Assembly (NCBI GenBank): GCA_022478985.1
Contig: JAKSZP010009642.1
Coordinates: 1-64,000, forward strand
Source of the DNA: Massospora cicadina
Taxonomy: Eukaryota > Entomophthoromycota > Entomophthoromycetes > Entomophthorales > Entomophthoraceae
DNA length: 64,000 bases
Direction: 5' to 3'
Made by a program: the position numbers and the translations under genes. Below the pieces are notes generated by a model. That model was not told the origin of the DNA, searched no databases, and worked only from the letters and a program-made list of their open reading frames with translations. Positions 1 to 10,460 of the stretch are shown piece by piece (positions within the stretch are counted from its first letter, which is position 1; each line of letters begins with the position of its first letter).

Positions 1-475
1 CAATAGGATACAGTTTAGCTTTTGGGGTGATTAGTTATTGGTTGATTTGATAAGTTCAGTTAGTTTTAGCTGAGTGGTTGGTTTTTTGGTTGCTTCGATT
101 GAGCAATTAGATTTGGCCAAGTAGTTATTGCTTAACTATATAGAAAATCTAAAAAAATCAATTCGAATCACCTGAAATTCTATAGACACCTTAGCAAAGC
201 ACGAGTAAATCGGCTAGTAAGATTATAAACTTATAAGGGTGGTTAGCTTGACAGGGTAATTCCTGCTTCCACTCTAGTGCAGGTATTGTTCAACACTTGT
301 TCAAAATTTGTACTGGCTATAAAAAAATTTGGTGTGGTATATTTGTCCCAAGATTGACTCACCTTGATTACTTAAGATTATAAGCTTATAAAAACTAAGT
401 CATAAACTTTATTTTATTACTTAACATATATTTTGCATTAAAATAAGCACATTCATCCTTTCTATATGCAGTTTT
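1..475. other. AT-rich stretch without a recognisable gene
   Basis: I see no open reading frame of note and no repeat boundary here. The sequence is AT-rich with homopolymer runs. It forms the left flank of the SINE insertion and ends at the first copy of that SINE's target-site duplication (476-494). Confidence 0.6.
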
Positions 476-494
476 TACCCTATCTACTATTATT

Positions 495-753
495 TTTTTT
501 AAATTTTATTCGAGGTGGGCCGACCTGGGGACGATACCGCACCGATTAGGGAAGTGAAGAAAATGGGAAAGGAGGATAAAACCCGGAAAACCTCCATGCG
601 CGGCGTATTATAGGCCAGGAACTCCATGGACCGCCTTTGCTATTTGCTATCTCAGTTCGGGGCATTGGCGCGCAAAACCAACACAGTCAAAATCGTCCCC
701 TACCCAAAGTCCATTACCGGGATCGAACTCGGGAGGCAGTGGTAGAGGGTCCA
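495..753 (-). mobile_element. tRNA-derived SINE, copy 1 (young, flanked by perfect 19-bp TSD)
   Basis: A GC-rich 259-bp island is flanked by the same 19 bases at 476-494 and 754-772 (taccctatctactattatt), a perfect target-site duplication. Read on the minus strand, the element starts just downstream of a box-A position, has a box-B-like GTTCGATCC, then a unique body, and ends in an A-rich tail at the left edge. A Pol III type head, A-rich tail and long TSD are the hallmarks of a SINE. Compared with the copy at 5683-5986 it lacks the first few dozen bases including box A, so it looks 5'-truncated. It keeps about 17 CpG sites, so it is young. Its 3' tail resembles the LINE 3' ends at 3658 and 10342. 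Confidence 0.85.
720..728 (-). promoter_or_regulatory. Box B of Pol III promoter in SINE copy 1
   Basis: The minus strand reads GTTCGATCC, which matches the GWTCRANNC box-B consensus exactly. No intact box A is left in this copy, so it is probably transcriptionally crippled. Confidence 0.6.
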
Positions 754-772
754 TACCCTATCTACTATTATT

Positions 773-3621
773 AATACATGTGATTTAGCAGCTGTTTAAT
801 CTTTTACTATGATAATGTATGTTCTTATAAAAGTGCATATTAGATTAAGTGTTTTGAAAATGATCTTTGATTATGCCTTCACAATAACATATATAATGCA
901 GCAGCATTGTGTGTCATATTATTTTTTTAAAAAAATTATGGTCCATTAGGACCTTTTTTAACTATAATATACTATCTTACAAAGCCAAGAAAGTAAGTAA
1001 GTTATACCTTTCTCATTTTGAAATATGAGACTTTACATTATAATATATTAGTTAAATCATTATAAACTGTGTTAACTAGTTCTGATTAATTTTAAACTGT
1101 ATATTTGTTAGTATCTTAGTATAATAAGAAAACTATAAAAGTTTTAAGCTATATATTATAATTTGTTATATAGAATAATCTTATGTTCTAAATGTATAAT
1201 CTTCACTTGCTCTTTTGTCATGAATTTATGCTTAGAACAAAAACAATATATACCAATAACTATATTTAGCTTTCACACTTAAGAAGCTATGAATCTAAAA
1301 TTGAAAATACATGTAAACTAAACTATCTGAAAAACTAATTTAAAAAATAAAATTTATCTTTAGTATTCCTCTAAAAATCTTTGATAAGAGAATGATATGT
1401 AAATTGTATATATACATTCTGGACAATTTTTAACACTATACTATACTTATAATTTATAGCTAAAGTTGCTTATGCAACTAGTAGATTTAGTAATATAGTA
1501 ATCTTGCTTAGGTTGACTATGCTGCTATCTTTAGAGAAAATATGGGGTTGACAATCAGACTAATCTTGAGATGGCACAAAAAAGATAATTATGCATAGGT
1601 ATAGTGCTAAGCCATAAGAAACCTTATATTATCTTGCAGTGTTTCATATAAACTTCATAAGCAACTGATTTTTTTCAGCTGATAAACTATCATGTTTTAT
1701 TATAACAAATTATAAATATCAAAGACTTGTTCTGATATATATATATATATTATAATACTGCGTTTAGACTTAACTAGGGCATAAATCACATGTTTTTGTT
1801 GACTAATAAAAGGCTGCATAGCAAAAGGGCTCCTCTATGCCACAAGATTTATAAAGAATTTCTACTGGAAAGTCTAATACTTAAACTTTCTAGTAAGATA
1901 ACTTTAATAATTCAAGTAGTAATCAAGGTTGCAGTTTTTGGTGTCTTGGATGTTTGCAGCTAATGCATTTTACTCCATTGACTTAATCTTTTTTTTGTAC
2001 TAACAATGAGAAAAATTACTCAAAATTTTTCTATTAATTAACCTCTACAAGGGATTTTTCTTAAAAATTTGCTGTCCTTATCATGTTTAATCTCTATTAA
2101 CTCAAAGTTAATTATTAAATTAAAAGTTTTCCCTGTGTTTTTCTTCCTTTATCCTACTCCTCCATTTTTTGTGTATTCATTATATCTTAGCCAATATTAC
2201 TAAGTTTTATGGCAATTTTTTCAGTTTAAGCATCAAACTTTTCCCTTAAGTAATTCCTCAGAGCTGCCACTTCACTACCTATTTAAGGATTTACTATAAC
2301 CCTACAATTATAGATTAAGCTGATACTTGTGATAGTAAAACATCACTTAATGGAGGAATTAAGGACACCATTTAAGAAGGCCTTGGAAGGACCCAGAGAT
2401 CCAAGAGGCCACTGATACAACAATATTGTAAGAGCTATACCAAAATACTGGTGGCGGATGGTGAGTTGGTAGGTGTTGAGATTCATAACCAGAATTATTT
2501 CCTCCCATTGTATCAGAATTAAGTTTGTCAATTAGTTTGGTGTAGTTGCCAATCAATTTTCTAGGCTAATATTATATTGTATTTATAATTGCCAATTAGT
2601 GCTCCCCATTTGGGTGGGTTGAGCTCTCTTGAAGTATCAGGGATAATCCCTGATAGATTCAATGTATTTAAGGATTGACACTAGTGACTAAAGCTGAGGA
2701 TGTCAATTAATCACTCATCAACTGAGTTGTAGCAAAATTCCGGTTTGACACCAGATTCCAATCTTCTGGTCATTTAGGGATTTTCCAGTGGAAAACTGAG
2801 GTTTACAATATGAGAGCAAGTGATGATGATTTTGTGGCTAAAATTTTGAATACTGGCAACTAATTTCAAGGAGACTTGATAAATAAAAATAATAGTTTAT
2901 GAATGACTGACCGGTGACTTGTGCCAAGGATGAGTCAAATTAATATTCAGTGTTTAGGAAGGACATATTAGTAAAGAACAAGTTCTGCAAAAGGATAACA
3001 ATTGGATGAAGATCCAGCTTGCATTGCCAATGATTTTTGGATTAGTGCAGTAGCTTAGTATAAATAGTTATCATTCCCTCATAAAAAATATATCTTTCAC
3101 CCAACTTCATTTATTTGTTAGTAGTAAGAGTGAGCAAGGGTGTCAAAAGTGGGACTGGAGATCCATAAGGTGAGGTGCTGGGTAAATGCACCTAGGGGTG
3201 ATCAGTGCTAATAACCCCATTACCTGGAGCTACAGGAAAGCCCCATGGGAGCTTGGCCAACTAGCTCCAACACTGAGGGACTGATGGGGATTAACCTTGA
3301 AGGGGATGGTATGACAGAGCTGAGAGTCACCCAGAGAGATGTAGGGCTTGCTGTGTGCCTCCCAATGGGTTAATTGCGCCAAAGTGAAATTGTTGTTCTG
3401 CTAGGTTGGTGGGTTGACTATGGACCTGTAGTAAAAGATAGCCAATGAAGGCAAAACAACAAGGGCCAGCAGTCATAATACTGTTTGTTCTGTCACACTA
3501 ATAGAGTTCTTGATGTAATGGATGTAAAATTTGCAACAGTAGGGCATATAACTACCAACTTTAAGGTTCAGGGTTAATCTCAGTATTTGCATATCAATTT
3601 GGGGCTAGCCAGATGATCCTA
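773..3621. other. AT-rich non-coding region with a short LTR-like match
   Basis: There is no recognisable gene. A short (TA)n microsatellite lies at 1735-1750. Bases 1821-1935 resemble 32841-32940 (shared core AAAAGRGCTCYTYTAYGCCA then AAGATTTA), so part of this region is probably an old LTR related to the one in front of element D. Bases 3150-3621 are GC-richer than their surroundings and may be another old insertion, but I cannot assign them. Short frames at 2343-2556 have no recognisable motif. Confidence 0.45.
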
Positions 3622-3638
3622 TTGGTGGTTAGTAAGTT

Positions 3639-5561
3639 CTTTTATTTATTTAACCAAGGCAAGCTGACTAGGGGAAGGACATTACTGAAACTCAAAAAGC
3701 TAACAAATAAATCTTCACCAAACAAAACAAAAAACTGCCCAAAATGAGCAGATGACTTATAAAATGCAAATACAACCAACCAGGTGGGACAGCGGAAACC
3801 ACTTATCCTATCATGGCGGAAGGGGAGGGGGATCAGGGGGCTCATCCTCATCCTCTGCTTCACCCCAAAGCAGGGAATGGGCTATAGCGAAGAGAAGGGG
3901 TGTCAGGGCATCAGCGGGATAAAGAGATAAATTTCTGCTGATTGGGGTGGCAGGAAGACGGTGGTTGAATATAAGAGTTCTGATGTAACTGGTCAAAGCT
4001 GTTTTAGCTTTCATGCATGTGTCAGGGAGCTTTACAAATGTGACAATATTGGTGCGGGTAATCTTGTATTTGGGATTCCATGCTACCACTGCCACGTGCT
4101 GGATGGCATCATAGGCAGCTTTGTGAGATTCAGTAAACATCTTCTTTTGGAGCATATTGGTGGTGGAGAGGGTAATGTGAGGAGGGATTCCTCCTGCAAG
4201 TATTGCCACTGATTTGGCGGCAGCTTTTAATAGAGGATGACAATCTGGCTTAGCTGTTGCTTTAACAGCCAGCTGGTGATTGCTGCAGAATGTTTTGGCG
4301 TTTTTCTGGGGGCATATAAATGAGGTGGTAGCATAGCGTTGTGGTCAGTAAGCACAAAATGCTTAAGTTGGATATTGTGGTCTTCAATAATATTACTGGA
4401 CTCATCAATTTTAGCCAATAGATCTCAAGGATTTTGGTTGAATTGTATTGGGGAATTGGCATATTCCTGAGGTTTGGTTAGTTTGTTGGAGGATGCATGG
4501 GAGCAAACTGGGGTCCAATCCTGTGCTTGATTGGAGGGAGCATTTGTAGAATTGGGGCGAGGAGGAGGCTGATTGGTGGCTGCAGGGCAGCTGCAGCAAC
4601 AGGCTTTGGGGAGGGGGAGGTAGGATCATACCCCATACCAAAGCTGGAACAGGGTGGGTGGCAGATTGAAAGCTGGTAGATGGAAATTCAGAGCTATCAG
4701 AAGCAGCTAAGGATGTGAACTTGCATTTTAAAGTGGTCCAACTTGAAACAGGATGTACAGATTGTCCGCCCGCCCTCCATGAGGGCCCAGAATGGATGGT
4801 CAGTGACAGAGGGGATGACAGCATGAGAGGGAATCAACAAGCCAATTTTATTAGATTCACAGCTGATTGTGGCATACACCTGAGGCCCAGCAAGGCATGT
4901 GGCCCCATTTGGGACCACAAATTGTAATATGGGGTTGGAGCCATAGGCTGCCAAACCTTCCATCAGCTCTTATTGGAGCACCACTGGGGGAAGGTTGGTG
5001 GGAAAACTAGCAAACTGAACCACCAAAGTGTTATCCGCTAAGAGCCAGTTCCAAATTGTGGGGAGAGGGGTACCCTGGAAAACCAGGGGCATAGTTGCTA
5101 CAGTGGCGGTGTCAGCTTTATAGGTAAATCTGAGATCAAAATACCCCTTATAGGGCTGAAGTCAATAAAACTGGCGGGTGTCATCACCACCTGAGCCATT
5201 TCAATAATGGCTTGGTCATGGTAAGGGAAAAGTTTCCCATAATTGACCCTAAGGCAAAAATCCATGTTGCTCTGGGGGAGCACCAGGGGGCAATGAGGCA
5301 CTGCTTGTGTATGAGCGAGGTGGGCGTTGAGATGCTTGGGAGGAACAAATCATCCCAGAGGTTTGGTATGACTGGGCAAGACAATCTGAGCGCATTTTCC
5401 TGTTGGATGAAAAATGGTCAGGGGAGTTTCGCCGCTGCCCCACACTGGGGCAGCCAGCTGGAAATCTAAGGACATTGGAGTGAAACTATGGTGGGCAATT
5501 GAAATTTGCTTCTTTTTTCTGTAGGATTTTGCTCAGAAAGTTACACCAAGCAGAAAGAGAG
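3639..5561 (-). mobile_element. Short non-LTR element with ORF1 only (HAL1-like)
   Basis: The unit is flanked by a 17-bp direct repeat with one mismatch (ttggtggttagtaagtt at 3622-3638; ttggtggttagtaggtt at 5562-5578), so it inserted as one 1.9-kb piece. On the minus strand it ends in an A-rich tail and a 3' terminus resembling that of the 5.3-kb LINE (GGCAAGCTGACTAGGGGAAG at 3658-3677). Between the ends I see ORF1-like remnants only. No endonuclease or reverse transcriptase motifs are present. An ORF1-only, TSD-flanked non-LTR unit resembles the HAL1 (half-L1) elements of mammals. A simple internal deletion of one copy is the alternative. Confidence 0.7.
3811..5443 (-). pseudogene. LINE ORF1 (gag-like) remnant with damaged CCHC knuckle
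   Basis: The minus strand carries broken frames resembling ORF1 of the LINE at 14092-15507. The clearest match is the block before the zinc knuckle (VTDHPFWALMEGGRTICTSC against HTTHPFWVTVDSAPPICTHC). Family knowledge: this protein binds element RNA and packages it. The knuckle at 4718-4759 reads C-X2-C-X4-H-X4-V, so the fourth metal ligand is lost. Further downstream come a serine/proline-rich stretch (about 4411-4700), a frame at 3811-4209, and a proline-rich acidic end (EDEDEPPDPPPLPP). Several stops and frameshifts separate the pieces, so it is not expressed as one protein. Confidence 0.65.
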
Positions 5562-5682
5562 TTGGTGGTTAGTAGGTTAGATAATACTAAAAATCTACTT
5601 ATGACAGCCTGCAAAATTAATTTCTTATATAGAGTTGAGTACTTCCTAATAAAATTGATCCTGTTTAGGTTTTATATTTTTT

Positions 5683-5986
5683 AAAAAATTTATTTAACGT
5701 CTGTCCCATGAGAGGATATACCAGCGGTAGAATATGGACCCATCACTTCCTCCTCAAGTTCAATCCCAGTAGTTGAACTTTGGGTAGGGGCCAATTTTAC
5801 TGTGTTGAAGTTGTGCACCAATGCCCCAAACCAAGATAGCAAATAGCAAGGCAGTCCATGGAGTTCCTAGCCTATCATACGTTGCACATGGAGGTTTTCC
5901 AGATTTTTTCCTCATACCCATTACTTTGATTCCCCTACATTGGTGCAGTATCATCCTCAGGTTGGCCCACATCAAATTTAAAATTA
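5683..5986 (+). mobile_element. tRNA-derived SINE, copy 2 (old, CpG-decayed)
   Basis: This is the same SINE as at 495-753 in the opposite orientation, alignable along nearly its whole length. It has an intact head: box A at 5716-5730 (ataccagcggtag) and box B at 5758-5766 (gttcaatcc), then the body and an A-rich 3' end. Nearly all CpGs of copy 1 are TpG or CpA here. An imperfect direct repeat (aggttttatatttttt at 5667-5682; aggtttaaaatttttt from 5987) is a plausible decayed TSD. Copy 2 retains the 5' end missing from copy 1. Confidence 0.8.
5716..5766 (+). promoter_or_regulatory. Pol III internal promoter (boxes A and B) of SINE copy 2
   Basis: Box A-like ataccagcggtag (5716-5730) and box B gttcaatcc (5758-5766, exact GWTCRANNC) lie at tRNA-like spacing of about 40 bases. 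There is no cloverleaf with a recognisable anticodon stem, so this is a SINE head and not a tRNA gene. Confidence 0.6.
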
Positions 5987-6584
5987 AGGTTTAAAATTTT
6001 TTTTGTCTATTCCCCAGTTGGCTTGTCTAAATAAACTTATAGGAAGATGCTAATGAGCCAAATCAAAAAACTTTAAATGATGCTTAACTAAGTTTCAGCA
6101 TCTACATTGACAATGGATCAACCAGTAATTATAGTGTATTGAATTGTTAAAATTTTTATGATGACAGTTTGGATCATAAGACTTTTAGATATCAGATTGG
6201 AAGACACTGGATCCAAAGGCAATAACTATTTACATGGTCACTCTTCAAAGTGCATTAAACATTATAAACTAGACACCAATATTAAATATAATGGGATACA
6301 ACCTCATGATAATTGTACAAGAAATAAAAATTTCTCAATGGATACAAGAAGAGGACTCCTAAAAACAACAAGAAGGATAACTATAAAAGCCTGAACCATA
6401 AAGATATTAAATAAGACTTTCCTGTGCAAAAAGCGCCCATCTAACCATCTAGTACTAAAAAAAAGCGTCCATCTACTAAAGACTAACACATGAGATTTGA
6501 ACCACATAAATTTGATAGCATCTAAATTTATACTATTAACTTGAAACCCCTGGTGTAACAAGTAAACTTCTTCCCAAAATAGCA
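5987..6584. other. AT-rich gap, no gene recognised
   Basis: It holds short chance frames only. It separates SINE copy 2 from the 5' LTR of element E1; the left edge of that LTR could lie a few tens of bases into this stretch. Confidence 0.5.
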
Positions 6585-7515
6585 TTGCTTTTGCCTTATT
6601 CCTATGGAAAAAGGAATATCATGGCTGAATCTAATGTCTACTTAAAAATAACTTTATTTTTGAATAAGCTCAAAAATTAGTTTAAAAGCGCTGGTAAGTA
6701 TCTAGAAACTCATAATTTCATAATAATGTTATAAAAATCATCATTTTTATCTCTAATTTTAGGAGGTTTATTAAAAAGGTTCAGTAAACCATTTCTAAAA
6801 ATGTCACCTATTGGTCTTATTTATTTATTTATTTAATTGTTGAGCTTAATTGATGGTTAGGTTTATGCATAGATTTTTTAGCAGAAAAGAGCACTAGTTT
6901 AGTTTTCTAGGTTCCAAATACTAGCTTGAACAAAGTTTTTATTTTATAATAACTATAATATATATAAGGTTTAATTCATAATAAAGCAACCAGCTGAATA
7001 TAATGTCACAGAAAGTAAGATTATTAGAGCTAAAGATTATTATATGCTTATTACAGGCCAAGACCTAATATAAGTTTTTAGTATTTTAGCAACCATACTT
7101 TGAAGTATGGTTTACAAAAAATGGAATATAGCTCTAATAGAAAGTTGAGGCTCTGTTATTATCTCTCCTATGGTCAGCAACATGGTACTGTTATGCAATC
7201 CTTAATGTAATTCTTGGTGAGAGCAATAAATTTTATTGAATGCAACTCATATACTTTACTTAAGCTTTAGTAAAATCCCAAGGTGAAAATATCTGTGTCT
7301 GAATCTACCGCTTAATATTGCCTACTGTAACCTTTTTATAATAATTTTCCCTTTGCCCTTTTCTCTAAGAGTTTTTGAAGTTTTGGATAATTTTTTGGTA
7401 TATAAATAGAGAAGTGGAACCACTGGAAGTGCAAACTAAGGGATTTTGTATACTATTGATGTTGAGACACTGGAAATTATTCATCATGCCATTACCTGAA
7501 TTTAATTTTAAGGAC
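6585..7515 (+). repeat. 5' LTR of Gypsy element E1 (about 0.93 kb)
   Basis: This stretch aligns with 17720-18188 continued at 25708-26246. Shared blocks include CCTTATTYCTATGG near the start, TATCTTAGCAACCATA, CTCTCCTATGGTCAG and CATTACCTGA near the end. It is followed by a decayed PBS-like sequence (ggcgccaatttctatatagg) and then by protease and RT remnants on the same strand, so it is the 5' LTR of E1. Ends are approximate because the two copies are highly diverged. Confidence 0.65.
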
Positions 7516-8229
7516 GTTTAATCCAAGCAGCAGAGGGTGAGGCGCCAATTTCTATATAGGTAAGACAGGTGTTTGATACATTACTTGAGAAAGAGGCTAC
7601 CAGAGTACAAAATTTTTCATGTACCAAACATAGTTACCGTTTTTATTGGAGAAATGTATAATTTAATTATTGTGCAGATTTTTTATAAAGTTCAAATTGA
7701 ATTTTAGTCTGACATTCTTTTATTGAAAAGAAATGTGATTGGTTCCAGTTATGCATAACTTTTTAGGCCTTTGGAAAAGGCTGCTTATGTAGCAGAATCA
7801 CAACTTACCAAAGCTTTACTAGAATCTGCAACCTAAACCCTTAACATCCAAGGATACAGCGTGATATCCATATAATTTAAGAGATGAGGTGAAACTGGAA
7901 CTCAGACAGAACAATAATTAGCTTTGGCCTATGAATGACGTGAACACACAAAATTCAATAAAATATGAGTTCTAACGTTCCAAAAACTATCCTTTGTGGA
8001 TAACAGAACATGGTTTCAAGTATACCAAAAATGAAGGCAAAGGGAGGAGATTATGAAGACATTAGTTCATAGGGAGTCCCATTTAAAGGACATGGAACTG
8101 ACTGACAAAAACAAGTAAATTGCCTCTAAATTTTGCAAAAGGCTAGTAAGAACATAAGCTTGCACTAAAGAATCATCATCATATTACCAAAATAATCGTT
8201 CCTATGGTGTTTAAAGTAAGAGGATGGGA

Positions 8230-9420
8230 TAAAATATCAAGCCATTAGGTGATACAGGAGCAGAGTAAAGTATTTTTATTGAGATTTTGTCTCTAAACAA
8301 GAACTTGAGGTCTAGATAATAGGTATGGACATTGGCTGACTTCATTAAATTATATAATTATGGCTGATAAAATACCCTTATGTCAGTAGCAAGGTTTAGA
8401 TAAATCATGGGGAAAAATCCACTCTAGCATGTATCTACTCCTGTTTAATGTCATGTATGTTTGGTGATGGGATTATATTGCATTAATCTTGATTTCAACA
8501 CTGGAATTGTAATATTTTGTCTCATGAGGAAGTCTTAATTGAATAAAAATATGCTATGAGGGGATTTTGAACAAGATTTTTTGATATCATACACCCAGAA
8601 AGGGTAGCAGTTTTACCAATAGAGTAATAATTTTGATTATGTCTTTAGCATAAAGTCAATGCTCCCTGTTCCTCAAAAAAACCAGTTTCATTTTCACTTT
8701 ACTTTTGCAAAGGAGCAGAACTTCCTCAAGGATGGCTGCTGTATCCACTTAGTGCCAAAGCAAAATCTTCATTTTATAAATAATTTAAACTATGACGGAG
8801 GAAGACTTAATTTTCCCTTCCAAATTGTTACTAGTCTCTCTAGTGTTACTTGTCTCTAAACTAAATTTAAGAGTTAAGACCTTTATTAGTTAATAGTGTT
8901 TGAATATGGTAAAAGAACTTGATCACTACATTATGCTACTCATGGAGGACATCTTACAAAATGCTTTTAGGTTGTACAATCTTTACAAAATTTGAATCAG
9001 TTGATCCCATTAACTAATTAGCTTTTTGGCATGAACACCAAAATTACACTGCATTCAAATGTCACTTGAAAACTTTTAATACTAAGTTATGATTTTTTTA
9101 GAAATGCACCCTCTGTATTTCAACAAATTATTTATCACACCATTGGGGACTAATAGGAAGATTCTGCCTCACTTAAATAGATGACATTAATCTATTTTTA
9201 AAAGCTTTGAAGAATAAATATATTATATATGGTAAGTTCTCAAGCTATCTAAAAGGCCATAAGAAAGTTGAAGATAACTAAACGTGAATTTAATAAGGAC
9301 TAGAATCATTTTTGAATAATGTGGGTACAGTTTGCTGATATAAAGTATAAGCTGTTCAACAATGAGAAATCACAAAGTATCATACTGGTTTTCTGCTGCT
9401 TTCAATGTGCAATGATATTA
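8230..9420 (+). pseudogene. E1 protease and reverse transcriptase remnant
   Basis: Frame pieces read PLGDTGAE (DTGA at 8251-8262), the aspartic protease active-site motif, followed by SIFIEILSLNKNL as in retropepsins. A block near 8480-8520 (MGLYCINLDFNTGIVIF) resembles the end of the Gypsy protease region. RT fragments follow, the best being FRNAPSVFQQII at about 9100-9140, equivalent to the NAPATFQ block before the catalytic YxDD. Protease runs into RT within about 400 bp, which leaves no clear room for the dUTPase-like domain seen in elements A-D. Many stops and frameshifts: no function expected. Confidence 0.65.
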
Positions 9421-9469
9421 TTTTGGCGTTACATCAAAGATCTATTGGGGGTAGATCAACCACTTACCA

Positions 9470-9990
9470 GACTTATAAGCTAGGGGCAATTTAATGGGCT
9501 GAAGAAGAGAATGAAGCTTTGAGGCAATGAAGAAAAGTTTGATCCAGGAGCCAGTGTTGAGACAGCAATATCCTAGTAAGAAATCAATCATAGAAGCTGA
9601 TGCTTCAAATTTAACAGTTAGTGACATTATATTATTGGAAAATTTTGACAATCTTGAGCATCCTATAGAATTTTTTAGCTGGAAAATGATCTTAACTGAG
9701 TTTTATTTCCATTTCTACTAAAGAATTGCTTGCAATTGTGCATGCTATATAAGGTATTAAGAGAAACATCTTTTATACGCACAACATCCAATTGTGACTC
9801 ATGCTTACCACCCAGCCCTGGAGACTTTTAGAACTTAAAGGCTGAACCAGAGATAGCTGCGCTGGAATTTATGTTTAGCACAGTATGATCTTAAATTTAA
9901 TAATGTCTTGTAATGGAAAAAGCTCTTATTTATTTAGTAGGTCATAATTCCAGACATGATTTTACCTTAGAAAAACTTGATGCCTATAAT
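9470..9990 (+). pseudogene. E1 RNase H remnant
   Basis: The plus strand encodes RNase H of the Gypsy type: EPVLRQQYPSKKSIIEADAS (catalytic Asp in EADAS), then HPIEFFSWKM, then ACNCACYI where the family has LLAIVHAF, then LRWNLCLAQYDLKF equivalent to RWAEFLAQYDF. It directly follows RT of E1 and is cut from the integrase by the LINE at 10326. In-frame stops are frequent. Confidence 0.75.
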
Positions 9991-10308
9991 ATACAAAACA
10001 CGTTACCATATATAAATATTGTTAATATCAATGATGGGACTTTTTGGATTAAATGATCACATATATATTTCTCAACTCCATAATAAATTGAGAAAAGTTC
10101 GTTGTGAATTAAGGAGCCAGAGGTTAAGAATCAGCACAGAGTCTATTCCATCTGAGAAGGAATAATTTATTATAAGAACAAAATTTGGGGTGCCTGTGTT
10201 AGAAGTGGGGAGCCCAAGTTTGCTCTGGTTCCAAGCTAGCAGGTTACAATCAACCACCAGAGAAACCAAGAAACTTATGACCACGTGGGTCTGCAATCTT
10301 GTATCCAC
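9991..10308 (+). pseudogene. E1 linker / possible integrase N-terminus
   Basis: This lies between RNase H and the LINE insertion. Weak similarity to the region before the integrase zinc finger (NLFIIRTKFGVPVL, then KLAGYNQPPEKPRNL) is suggestive only. It ends at the left TSD of the LINE (10309-10325). Confidence 0.3.
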
Positions 10309-10325
10309 TAGGACTCAATCATTTT

Positions 10326-10361
10326 TATTTAAATTTATTGCGGGGAAGGCTGACCATGGGA
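10326..10361 (-). other. LINE 3' tail shared with the SINE
   Basis: Plus-strand bases 10342-10361 (GGGGAAGGCTGACCATGGGA) align with the SINE tail at 512-531 (GAGGTGGGCCGACCTGGGGA); both are preceded by TTTAAATTT and ATT blocks. AATAAA on the minus strand here can serve as poly(A) signal. Confidence 0.6.
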
Positions 10362-10460
10362 CGGACACTTCCGAATATGACTCAGATGAGACAAAACTTA
10401 GTACCAGGGGAGGCACCCCAGAGAAGCGATGCTATCTCTTGTTGCCAGCGGGAACGCCAC

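Noticed and set aside
1735..1750. (TA)n run
   Set aside because: An ordinary short microsatellite in AT-rich DNA.
5716..5766. Possible tRNA gene
   Set aside because: Boxes A and B are present, but there is no cloverleaf, anticodon arm or acceptor stem, and the unit continues into the SINE body.
5760..5975. 71-codon minus-strand frame
   Set aside because: It lies inside SINE copy 2, a non-coding Pol III type element.
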